Source: Streptomyces spiralis
GTDB taxonomy: Bacteria; Actinomycetota; Actinomycetes; Streptomycetales; Streptomycetaceae
Direction of reading: 5' to 3'
Assembly (NCBI RefSeq): GCF_014654675.1
Contig: NZ_BNBC01000030.1
Span: 8,467 to 72,466 of the forward strand
DNA: 64,000 nucleotides
The position numbers and the translations under genes were made by a program. Numbering within the stretch: position 1 is the stretch's first letter; each line of letters begins with the position of its first letter. The notes beneath the pieces were generated by a model. That model saw only the letters and a list, made by a program, of their open reading frames with translations. It had not been told where the DNA came from and searched no databases. This document shows positions 1 to 7,905 of the stretch, piece by piece.

Positions 1-2
1 TC

Positions 3-780
3 CACTCCGAGCCTCGGCAGGTTGCCCGGCTGCTCCGCCTGGGCGAAGGCCTCCGCAGCGCTCACCAGAAACGTGCCCGCACCCAGCTCAGACGCCTCGG
101 CCGGCAGCAGCACACTCTCGTGGCGGTGCTCACCGAGCAGGCCCGGCTGCTGGCGGCCGAGGCCGGGCACCCCATCGGGCAGGCCGCGCAGGGTGGGCCT
201 CCGGCTGCCTCGTCAGAGCCCTCGCCCCTCCCGCTGGTTTCACCGCGGCGGCTACGGCCGCCGTGAACGAGACAACGCCCGGCTGGCTGCCGAACCCCAC
301 CGGGCGCGCGCAAGAGAGCCGCTGTCGAAGCCAGAACGCTTTGATGCCGCCTTCGCCGGCAAGGCCAGCCGCCGGCAACGCCGCACGGACGAGGTGCGCA
401 GGAAGCCGTCGCAGGCGCAGCGGGAGGTGGAAGCGGCCGAGCAGCGCGCCCGGCATCGGGAGGAAGAGCACGACCAGGCGCAGGCGGAGGTCCAGCGCGC
501 CGAAGCAGCGCTGCGGGAGCTCCAAGAGCGCGCGACCGGGCTGGCTCAGCAGCTCCACGCCATGGCCGAACTACGGCGCCGCATGCGAAACGACCTGGAC
601 CAGGCACGCCGGCGAGCCGCACAGACGCAACATGCTGCACAGCAGGCCCGCCACGCCGCGAAGACGGCGCGAGCCCGAGCCGAGCGTTCGGCGAGCCGCG
701 GCACCACCGCCGGAGTCGGTGAGAGATGGCCGCGTAACCAAGCCAGGCCCCATACCGCCGCAGCGCGGCAGCTCGGGCGT
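3..780 (+). pseudogene. Coiled-coil protein, frame-disrupted, 5' end outside window
   Basis: Frame 3 is open from the left edge to a TGA at 264-266 and encodes helix-forming sequence such as LVAVLTEQARLLAAEAGH. From about 250 to 780, frame 1 carries a long Glu/Gln/Ala/Arg-rich coiled coil (for example RAEAALRELQERATGLAQQ) with strong GC3 bias. Frame 1 has no convincing start near 250, so the simplest reading is one coiled-coil gene broken by a frame change near 250-266. No family is recognised. Frame 1 stays open to 963, but the last part overlaps the Ku remnant and is probably not native. Confidence 0.35.
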
Positions 781-887
781 CACCGCCCGCGGAACGCTCC
801 TCGTGGTGCGGGGGCGGCTGTGCGTGGCGTGCCGTTTGTGCTGTTCGTAGGCTTGTTGGTGCTCGGGGCTACTGCGGGAGGTATGCC

Positions 888-947
888 ATGCCCCTGGGCA
901 TCTGGAGCGGTGCGATCAGCTTCGGGCTCGTCACTTCTCGGAACTAA
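888..947 (+). pseudogene. Ku (NHEJ) gene remnant, first 15 codons only
   Basis: ATG at 888 follows a good ribosome binding site (GGGAGG, six bases upstream). It opens MPLGIWSGAISFGLV, the characteristic N-terminus of bacterial Ku (IWSGAISFGLV followed by VPVKL in intact proteins). After Thr16 the reading runs SRN and stops at 945-947, so about 95% of a roughly 300-residue protein is missing. Bacterial Ku binds DNA ends and partners with ligase D in non-homologous end joining; this copy cannot work. The break at about 935 marks a recombination or insertion boundary. Confidence 0.75.
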
Positions 948-1046
948 TGACGTTGAAGCCTGAGAGCGGATCCAGGCAGCATGGTCTGATGGGCCGTAGT
1001 GGCGGCTTGTCCACCAGACGGTACGGCTGCGTCCGATGGGGGGGAG

Positions 1047-1379
1047 ATGGTGGAGGAGCCTGAGTTCGACGTGCTGCTGTCCTCCAGCGGCGATCGGGGC
1101 ATCGACCTTGTCCAAACGGTTCGCTCAGTAACTGGCCTGAGCGCATGGCGAAGCAAGCAGCTACTTGAAGCCACCCCGACGACGGTTGTCGACCGGACAT
1201 GGTTCGAAGCCGCAACGGAAGCGGTGAGGCGCCTCAACGCACTGGGTGCCCGAGCTGACTTGCTTTGCAGGTGGTGTGAGCGAGTGATCTCTCTCGAGGA
1301 CTGCCCGGTGGACCCCGGCCCGTGCTCGTCGCCCTTCTTGTCCCCGGACGGATGCCCCGCAAGCCGACCGAGAGGTTGA
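1047..1379 (+). CDS. Stand-alone ribosomal protein L7/L12 C-terminal-domain-like protein
   Basis: 110 residues from ATG 1047, which directly follows a GGGGGGGAG stretch; an upstream in-frame start at 999 is possible but has no better signal. Residues 5-70 resemble the L7/L12 C-terminal fold: a FDVLLSSSGDRGIDLVQ strand-helix opening, then TGLSAWRSKQLLEATP, which aligns with the TGLGLKEAKDLVEGAP segment of L7/L12, then a final helix and LGARADLL. The L7/L12 N-terminal dimerisation domain and hinge are absent. Small actinobacterial proteins of this kind are known, but their role is not established. The C-terminal 35 residues carry a CxxC and look unconserved. The real end may be earlier. Confidence 0.6.
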   Translation: MVEEPEFDVLLSSSGDRGIDLVQTVRSVTGLSAWRSKQLLEATPTTVVDRTWFEAATEAVRRLNALGARADLLCRWCERVISLEDCPVDPGPCSSPFLSPDGCPASRPRG

Positions 1380-1453
1380 TTTCTGCCCGTTCGGGACTGC
1401 ATTCCAGGCCGTCACTCCAACCTGCGAAGTCCCCGAAGGGCGGTGCCGAAAGG

Positions 1454-2279
1454 CTATCGCTGTGTCGGCATGCCGAGGAGGACGAGCCCGCCTCCGGCCG
1501 CCGTGTCAATCTGGCTGATCTTGGACTCAGCGCCGGTCAGACTGATGTGGAGTCCTTCGATCTCGCCCAGCCAGCCCTCCTGCTCTGCCTCAGCAATGCG
1601 GTCAACGACGTTGTCACGAATCTCGACCAGACGGCCGCGCTGGGCGGGATCGGGGCGAAGAAGAGAGCAGCGGACGCAGGCGTGCTCGTGGAGGCAGGCG
1701 GTGCCATAGGCGCGGGCGCAGGTGCAGACGGAGAGTTTGCGGCGCTCGAAGTGGCCGAGGAAGTCTTCCCACTCGGCATCGGCAGGGGTGCGGTATTCCT
1801 CTGCCGGACGCAGGGCGCGGCGGCGGGTGATGAAGGCGCGGTGGGCTTCGATGGTCTCTTCCGGGTAGATCGCGTTGTAGCCCATCGTGGTGTTGATGTT
1901 TGCGTGGCCAGCGATACTTGCGCGATGTGAGGCGGGAGTCCAGAGCGGATGGCATCGGTGATGAACAGGCGGCGGAAGTCGTGCGGCGCGAAGACCAGAG
2001 GCTGGCCGGTTGAGTCTGTGAGCCCGATGAAGGCGAGGACCTCTCCCAGCGCGCTGCGGATGAACTCGCCCGACATGCAGGATCTCTCGCCGCCGCGGTC
2101 CCACTGGAACAGCAGCGGGGATGGTGGGCTCCAGACGCGTTCCTCATAGTCGTATACGGACAGGAGCGGGATGGCACCGGTCCGCGGGTCGCGGACACGT
2201 CGGATGATGGTGGCCAGGACGTCGGCCAGTTCCGGGCTGACGAGCACGACTCGCGGGCAGTCCGCCGGCGTCAGCCTTT
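1454..2279 (-). pseudogene. Tyrosine recombinase/integrase remnant, copy 1 (frameshifted, N-terminus lost)
   Basis: The homologous part starts about 12 residues before VSPELADVL, just past the luxR stop codon, and lacks the N-terminal arm/core-binding half. It carries the HxxR box (PHDFRRLF), then shifts frame near 1920, after HIAQ. It continues in the neighbouring frame as IAGHANINTTMGYNAIY, with box II His and the likely catalytic Tyr. A Cys/His-rich tail follows (CTCARAYGTACLHEHACVRC) and the reading ends at GMPTQR. The same protein family recurs at 13416-14335 in the same orientation. Missing half plus frameshift make it inactive. Confidence 0.8.
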
Positions 2280-3116
2280 TCAGATGTAGCCCGCACGCAT
2301 GGCGTATGCCACGGCATGCGCGCGGTTGCGGAGGTGCAGCCGGGTGGTCAGGTTGTGCAGCACGCTCTTGATCGTGCGTTCGGAGTACGACAGCTTGACG
2401 GCGATCTCGCCGGTGTCCATCCCCTCCGCGACCAGTCGGAGTACCTCGACCTCACGCGGCACCAGTCCCGACGGTGGGGCGTCGACGTGGCTCACGGCGC
2501 TCTGCTGCAGGGTGCGCACCTGGTTGATGAGCCGTCCGAGCAGATCGGGTGGCAGGTGCCCTTCCCCGCGGGAGGCTGCCAGGACGGCCTGGAACAGCCG
2601 CTGGGCAGTGGCCTCATGGCGCCAGACGACGACCCCGACGCCGCACTCGATGATGTCGAGCAGCTCCGCCTCGCGGACCAGGCTCACCACCAGGACGGCA
2701 CGCATTCCGCCGCTGCGGACCAGCTGACGCAGCCGGGACAGGACTGTCTCGTCCAGGGTCTCCGTGATGAGCATCAGTACCATCGAGGCGGGCCGGTCAC
2801 CGGGTTCCGCGACGAGTTCGACCACGGGATACTGCCGCAGTTGGCTGACCACCCCCGCCCGCGAGATCGGGTCCGGCGCGTGGACCGTGACCGGTATACG
2901 GGGCCCGTTCTCCTCCATGGCCGTGCCCGCCGTTCGGATTGTGCTGCGCAAACCTCTGCTCTCCATGTCGGTGCCCGTGGTGCTTGCGAAGGTGATGCCG
3001 CCCCCCGGTCGGTGCAGGGCGGTCACCCGGCCCTGCGGCTGCCGTGTACCAGCACGCGACACTGCGCTCGCGAAGAGATCGATGGGGGCGGTGACGGTGC
3101 CGTCGGCGTGCTTCAC
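2280..3116 (-). CDS. Orphan LuxR/NarL-family transcriptional regulator with atypical receiver
   Basis: The GTG start at 3116 is chosen because AGAGGAG lies six bases upstream; it gives 278 residues. The C-terminal 65 residues form a LuxR HTH (LVPREVEVLRLVAEGM, then SERTIKSVLHNL). The middle part (VTVHAPDPISRAGVVSQLR) resembles a response-regulator receiver. The strand that should end in the phospho-acceptor Asp reads MVLMLITETL with no Asp there, so phosphorylation control is unlikely. No sensor kinase is adjacent. It lies 287 bp downstream of the co-oriented subtilase gene, across a terminator, so it is probably transcribed on its own. Its stop touches the integrase remnant. The target is unknown; the protease is a candidate. 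Confidence 0.85.
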   Translation of the reverse strand: MKHADGTVTAPIDLFASAVSRAGTRQPQGRVTALHRPGGGITFASTTGTDMESRGLRSTIRTAGTAMEENGPRIPVTVHAPDPISRAGVVSQLRQYPVVELVAEPGDRPASMVLMLITETLDETVLSRLRQLVRSGGMRAVLVVSLVREAELLDIIECGVGVVVWRHEATAQRLFQAVLAASRGEGHLPPDLLGRLINQVRTLQQSAVSHVDAPPSGLVPREVEVLRLVAEGMDTGEIAVKLSYSERTIKSVLHNLTTRLHLRNRAHAVAYAMRAGYI

Positions 3117-3354
3117 AGGTTCTCCTCTGCGGTCGGTGTACGAGAGCGGCGAGTGGGGGGAGCAGCCCCCCGCCCCACGTCCCGCAGCCTCACAAAGATC
3201 GCTGCTCACTCACCAGACCAATGGCCGCTCATCACTGCTCATTCGCGCAGGAAGTTCGCCCCGGCGGGGATTCGAAGCTGCCCGGACAGCGCTGGGATCG
3301 ACTCAGAGGGGTGCCGGGCCGGAACCCCCACCCTCGGCTCGGCAGGGACGCGCG

Positions 3355-3397
3355 GAGGGGCCGGTGCGCGGCGCGCAGAGCGCCGGACCGGCCCCTC
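3355..3397 (-). terminator. GC-rich hairpin terminator of the subtilase gene
   Basis: A GAGGGGCCGGT arm pairs with ACCGGCCCCTC across a short, partly paired interior. It begins seven bases past the subtilase stop codon. No U-tract follows, which is usual in this GC range. Confidence 0.6.
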
Positions 3398-3403
3398 GCG
3401 GTG

Positions 3404-6400
3404 TCACTTGAGGCCGAAGGCCCGGATGACGGTCTGGGTCACGCCGCCGCCGTTCTGCTGTTTGGCGGTCACCCGAATGGACACGTAGGTGGCCTCGGGC
3501 GGTGCACTCAGGGACGCCTGCCAGGCGCCCTGCTTCTCCTTCAGGCCGTCTCGCTGCCAGGTTTTCCCGTCGTCGTAGGAGATCTCGAGCCCGAGCGAGG
3601 AGACTGCGTCCTTCGCGGCGGAGCTGCCGAGCACCGTGGGCCTGATGGTGATCCCGGTCCTGCGGTCCGCCCGACCCTGGAGGTCGAGGTCCGTGTCGTA
3701 GTCCAGCTGGACCAGCGGGATCTGCTGGGACTCGGTGACAGCACCGGAGGTGAAGCGCCACTCGGTGCGGGTGGTGGTGGAGTAGGGGCTGAGCTGGGAG
3801 AGGCCGGTCGTATCCACGACCAACCGGTACGGAAGCTTCTCCGGTGCCAGGTCGCCGGCGCTGACCCAGGCGTACGGGCTCAGGGAAAGCTGTCTGTCAC
3901 CCTCGTAGAACGAGGTCAGCTGTGTGCCGGTCGGGCTGCCGTGCGCGGTTCCCGCATCGCCGTATCCCTCGATGGTGGCGCCGAACGATCCGTCCGGGTT
4001 GCGGAACAGGACGTCGTCGCTGAGCATTCGTGGCCGAACGACGGGACCGAACCAGTGGTCCTGCTGTTCGCTGCCGGGCTCGTAGGTCATCGTGTCGGCG
4101 TGCATCTCCAGGTCCTCCAAGGTGGCGAACTGCTGCCACCGGACGCCGTCCTTGGCGGATACCCAGTCGGTGCGCGGGCCCGGGGCGACCGGCTCCTTTT
4201 GGAACGGAACGACCACGACGGTCCCAAACTGAAGCGCAGGCACACCCGGCCACTCGTACGGGGGATAGTCGCTCCGCCTCTCGAAGCCCTGCTTCCCAGG
4301 AGGCAGGGCGAAGTCGAGGTCGATCCGGGCGAGGCTGCGGGGGTCGGTGTCGGGGGAGGGGTCCTCGGGCACCTCACCGACGTGGTAGTCGGCCAGGTCG
4401 TACAGGTACCTGGGCGACGGGTGGGCCTCCACTGACAGCCGTACCTGCGTCTTGTCCGCGGCGGCGATCTCCGCGATCAGCGCCTCCCCCTCCTCGAGGG
4501 TCACCGAGGCGACCGGAACCTGTCCCGTCGTCATGGTGTCGGGGTCGCCGTACCAGTCGCTCCTCCGGCCGTAGTCCTCGTTTACGACCAGCAGCATGGC
4601 CGCACCGGCAGCGGTTGCGGCCGCCGCCTGGTCGGTGGGGGACACGCTGTCGCTGCTGCGAACGACCACGGCCTTGCCGCGGGCGGACAGGTCGGCGTAC
4701 TCGGGCGTCGAACCGGTGCCGGCGAACACGGCGTCCAGGCGGGAGGTACCGTCCGGCAGCGGCTTCGAGCCGGGCTGCACAAGGGCGTCGTCGAGGCGAG
4801 TGCTGCCGTAGCTGACCGCCAGCGGTGTCTGCGTGGCGCGGATCCTGGTGGTGAAGACGAAGCTGCCCTTCTTCACCTTGCCCTTGGTCGGTAGGGCCCA
4901 CAGACTGTCATAGGCAGCGGAGGGGATGACCGACTCGTACAGGGCATCCCCGCCGGGCGCGGGTTCGTTCATGGTGAAGGAGCGCCAGACGTCGATCCTG
5001 GTGTCGACGACGGTGGTCGGCTTGGGTGTCGCCACCTTCACCTGGCGCGCTTGTGAGGCGTCGAGCTCCACGACCTGGTCGGACGTCAGCTCCACCTCGG
5101 GTGCGATCAGCAGCGCCTCGCCGAGCGAGTGAGGTCCGTGCAGACCTTCCACGTCCGTGAAGGAGAGGACCGTGTAGGAGCCGGGGGCCCAGCGGCTGGT
5201 GACCGTCCCGTCCTCGGGGACCCACACGAAGGTGCTGGCTCCGCTCTCGCCCCTGATCTCGGCCACGCCGCTCATGGGCCGGCCGGCGCGGTCCTTCATG
5301 TGGATGGTGAGGCCGTACTTCTCGGATTCGACGGAGACCCCTACGACCGTGTGCACCGCACCGCCCGCGAAGCGTGCCGTGATCTGGGCGGAGCGCAGGC
5401 CCGGCGTGAGCTGGTCCGGGTCCACCACCACCTCGACCTGTGCGGTTCCCTGTGCGGGCACGGTGACGTGGTCGGCGCCCAGCGCGAACGCCGCTGCGGG
5501 GGAGCTGCCCGGGTCGACGGAGAGATCGAGCGTGACGGGGTCGGCCGTGACGTTGGTGTAGGTGATCTCCCGGGTGATCGGCTGCGGCTGCGTGGTGGGC
5601 GACCACCGGACGAGCCCCGCGTCCACCGATCCGGTCGCGAAGACCTGGGTGTAGTACGCACCGGGCACGTTCACCCGGCCGGTGCCGGCCTGGTAGGGAC
5701 TGTAGTCGGGAGTCGGCACGCTGGTGCTCATCAGAGCGTTCTTGATCTGCTGCGCCGTCCACTCGGGGTGTTTCCGGGCCAGCAGGACGGCAGCCCCGGC
5801 AACATGGGGGGCTGCCATGGAGGTGCCGCTCTCCGAACGGTAGTAGCCCTCGCCCCCGTTCATGTACTGCGAACGCGCCGCCAGCACGTCCACGCCGGGC
5901 GCGGTGATGTCCGGCTTGAGGCCGTCGTCGAGCAGGCGTGGCCCGGTACTGGAGAAGGAGGCGAGCTGGTCGGAGCTGTCCACTGCGCCGACACTGAGCG
6001 CGGCGTCCGCGGTGGCCGGCGAGGTGATGCTGTAGGGATTGTTTCCCAGGTTGCCTGAGGCGACGACGAAGAGCGCGCCGGTCTCGGCGCTCAGTTTGTT
6101 CAGGGCCTGGCTGAGCGGATCGTTCTGGCCGTGCCGGACGCTGGTGCCCAGGCTCATGCTGATCACCTTGGCGTGCTCGGTCTCCGCCGCCCACTGCATG
6201 CCTGCGATGATCCAGGAGTCCTGCCCGGACCCGGTGTCGTCCAGGACCTTGCCCACCAGCAGATCGGCGTCGGGTGCGACTCCGCGCTCCTTGCCGTCCG
6301 AGGCGGCACCGGTTCCGGCGACGGTGGAGGCGGTGTGGGTTCCGTGTCCGTCCCGGTCGGTGATGTCCTCACCGGGGACGAAGCTTTTGGATGCCACGAT

Positions 6401-7246
6401 GCGCGGCTCGAGGTCCGGATGGGTGGTGTCCACTCCGGTGTCCAGGACGGCGACCCGTACCCCGGCGCCCGTGCCTCCCGAGGCCCAGGCGGCGGGGGCG
6501 CCGATCTGCGCCGTGGTGTCGGCGAGGGTCGCCTTCGCCCTGCCGTCGAGCCAGACCTTGTCGACGCCGGCGGTGAAGGGAGGCGCCGCAGCGGTGTTCG
6601 GTGTGTCGTTGGTCCGGCCTGCCGACTGCTTGCCCTTGTGCTGGGCCGGTCCGGTGAGGGCGGACCAGAATGCGGCGGCCTTCGACCGGTGGGTGCGGAC
6701 TGCCTCGCCGTGGACGGTGGGAAGGCTCAGTGTGGTCCGGGTGCCCGGAAGCGCGGGGCCGGCATCCTTGGGGGTCGCGTCCTTGGCCGCACTGGGTTTG
6801 AGGGTGGCTGAGTCCGTCGTCCGGGTGAGGATCAGCGGAAGTTCACTGGCGTGCTTGTCGTCGTAGCCCTGGGCTATCAGCTGGGTGACGTCGAAGAGTT
6901 CCTTGTCGAGTCGACCGGCTGCTATGTAGGCCACGGCGTCGTCCGGGTACACATAGGTGTTCCCGTCCTCGGTGGAGACGCGCACCGAGCCCGTGGCGCC
7001 CGGCGTGCGCCGGACGTTCACCTCAGGGGTCGATCCGGCAGTTCCCGGAGTCACCGTCACCTTGTCGCCGGTGATCAGGGTCACCGTGGCCGGTGTGCGG
7101 CTCGTGCTGCCGGTCGCTGCCGACGGCGCCGCTGTGAGCGACGGTGAGGGGGCGTCAGCGCCGTGTGCCGTCCCATGAGTCACCAGAGCGGCGACAAGGG
7201 CTGAGCTGAGACACGCTGAAAGTCTTCGAGTGAAGAGAAGCCGCAT
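3404..7246 (-). CDS. Secreted S8 subtilisin-like serine protease, 1280 aa
   Basis: ATG 7246 has GGAGG at ideal spacing; an upstream in-frame start at 7285 has none. A signal peptide (MRLLFTRRLS, hydrophobic core, cleavage near AHGA at 27-30) indicates export. A propeptide region follows (TPATVTLITGDKV). The subtilase catalytic domain spans about 235-540 with Asp269 (VAVLDTG), His301 (GHGTHTAS), oxyanion-type Asn in SGNLGNN, and Ser476 (GTSMAAPHVAG). Further on there is a PA-like segment (KAVVVRSSDS ... AAMLLVVNEDYG) and long beta-rich C-terminal domains. This length and layout match large Streptomyces extracellular subtilases. It is divergent from the S53 protease across 659 bp. The substrate cannot be read from sequence. 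Confidence 0.93.
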   Translation of the reverse strand: MRLLFTRRLSACLSSALVAALVTHGTAHGADAPSPSLTAAPSAATGSTSRTPATVTLITGDKVTVTPGTAGSTPEVNVRRTPGATGSVRVSTEDGNTYVYPDDAVAYIAAGRLDKELFDVTQLIAQGYDDKHASELPLILTRTTDSATLKPSAAKDATPKDAGPALPGTRTTLSLPTVHGEAVRTHRSKAAAFWSALTGPAQHKGKQSAGRTNDTPNTAAAPPFTAGVDKVWLDGRAKATLADTTAQIGAPAAWASGGTGAGVRVAVLDTGVDTTHPDLEPRIVASKSFVPGEDITDRDGHGTHTASTVAGTGAASDGKERGVAPDADLLVGKVLDDTGSGQDSWIIAGMQWAAETEHAKVISMSLGTSVRHGQNDPLSQALNKLSAETGALFVVASGNLGNNPYSITSPATADAALSVGAVDSSDQLASFSSTGPRLLDDGLKPDITAPGVDVLAARSQYMNGGEGYYRSESGTSMAAPHVAGAAVLLARKHPEWTAQQIKNALMSTSVPTPDYSPYQAGTGRVNVPGAYYTQVFATGSVDAGLVRWSPTTQPQPITREITYTNVTADPVTLDLSVDPGSSPAAAFALGADHVTVPAQGTAQVEVVVDPDQLTPGLRSAQITARFAGGAVHTVVGVSVESEKYGLTIHMKDRAGRPMSGVAEIRGESGASTFVWVPEDGTVTSRWAPGSYTVLSFTDVEGLHGPHSLGEALLIAPEVELTSDQVVELDASQARQVKVATPKPTTVVDTRIDVWRSFTMNEPAPGGDALYESVIPSAAYDSLWALPTKGKVKKGSFVFTTRIRATQTPLAVSYGSTRLDDALVQPGSKPLPDGTSRLDAVFAGTGSTPEYADLSARGKAVVVRSSDSVSPTDQAAAATAAGAAMLLVVNEDYGRRSDWYGDPDTMTTGQVPVASVTLEEGEALIAEIAAADKTQVRLSVEAHPSPRYLYDLADYHVGEVPEDPSPDTDPRSLARIDLDFALPPGKQGFERRSDYPPYEWPGVPALQFGTVVVVPFQKEPVAPGPRTDWVSAKDGVRWQQFATLEDLEMHADTMTYEPGSEQQDHWFGPVVRPRMLSDDVLFRNPDGSFGATIEGYGDAGTAHGSPTGTQLTSFYEGDRQLSLSPYAWVSAGDLAPEKLPYRLVVDTTGLSQLSPYSTTTRTEWRFTSGAVTESQQIPLVQLDYDTDLDLQGRADRRTGITIRPTVLGSSAAKDAVSSLGLEISYDDGKTWQRDGLKEKQGAWQASLSAPPEATYVSIRVTAKQQNGGGVTQTVIRAFGLK

Positions 7247-7905
7247 ACTGCCTCCAGCTTTGAGAAGTTGAACGATCTCGACCACCTTCGATGAAGTGGT
7301 GTGCAGGTCTTGAATGTTGGCGACCTGGAGCCGCAGGTTGCTCGGTTTTACATTTCAGGTCAAGCAGCCTGGTGGCAGCACGACGTGGTGATGCACCGAG
7401 TGCAACGGGGAACAAATGCGGCCAGTTCGGGCATGAAGCCTCAGTCCCGTCGGCGTTCGGGTTTCGAACGGCCGCCAACTGCTCGAATTGACACAACGGA
7501 CGGACCGTACGGGCAGTCGACTCCGCCCTCGCACCGTCCCTGGCGGGTCTGTGAGGGCGGCACTCGCGGAAGACAGGATCGATAAGCGTGCACGGCCCGG
7601 CGTCGCCCGCTTCCGGCCGTGACTGGCACGTTCAGACTCTCTCCATGGCGCTCGACATGGCCGGAGTCCAGTGACGGCGAGAACCGTCCGATGGCCTGCC
7701 CAAAAGGCACGCTTCATCGACTTTCGGGACAAGTCGAATAGTTGATGCGTTATCAGTCTTTAACGTGATCAACATAGGTACTTCATGGAATCTGTGGATC
7801 ATCGTTTGAGCAGGTGATCCGCCGACCCGCTCATCGATGCGCGGGGCTCCCGCTGCGATCACCGATCCACCACTACATGCGATGCACCACGTCGCAGGGG
7901 GTTCC
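7247..7905. other. Divergent intergenic region between the S8 and S53 protease genes
   Basis: 659 bp without a convincing gene. Short open frames here lack ribosome binding sites and recognisable protein sequence. The S53-proximal part, 7730-7800, is unusually AT-rich for this genome and contains a large imperfect dyad (separate entry), so it probably holds the S53 promoter. The S8-proximal part (7260-7360) is moderately AT-rich. Confidence 0.5.
7741..7773. promoter_or_regulatory. Imperfect 33-bp dyad, candidate operator of the S53 protease
   Basis: GTTGATGCGTTA (7741-7752) is mirrored by TAACGTGATCAAC (7761-7773): GTTGAT pairs with ATCAAC and CGTTA with TAACG, differing only in the linker. 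It lies about 130 bp upstream of the S53 start in the most AT-rich stretch of the intergenic region. It fits a dimeric regulator site; the binding protein is unknown. Confidence 0.45.

Noticed and set aside
1322..1930. 202-codon plus-strand frame opposite integrase copy 1
   Set aside because: The minus strand has a recognisable recombinase in two frames and this strand has no family match.
5129..6058. 309-codon plus-strand frame inside the subtilase gene
   Set aside because: Shadow of the S8 catalytic and C-terminal domains.
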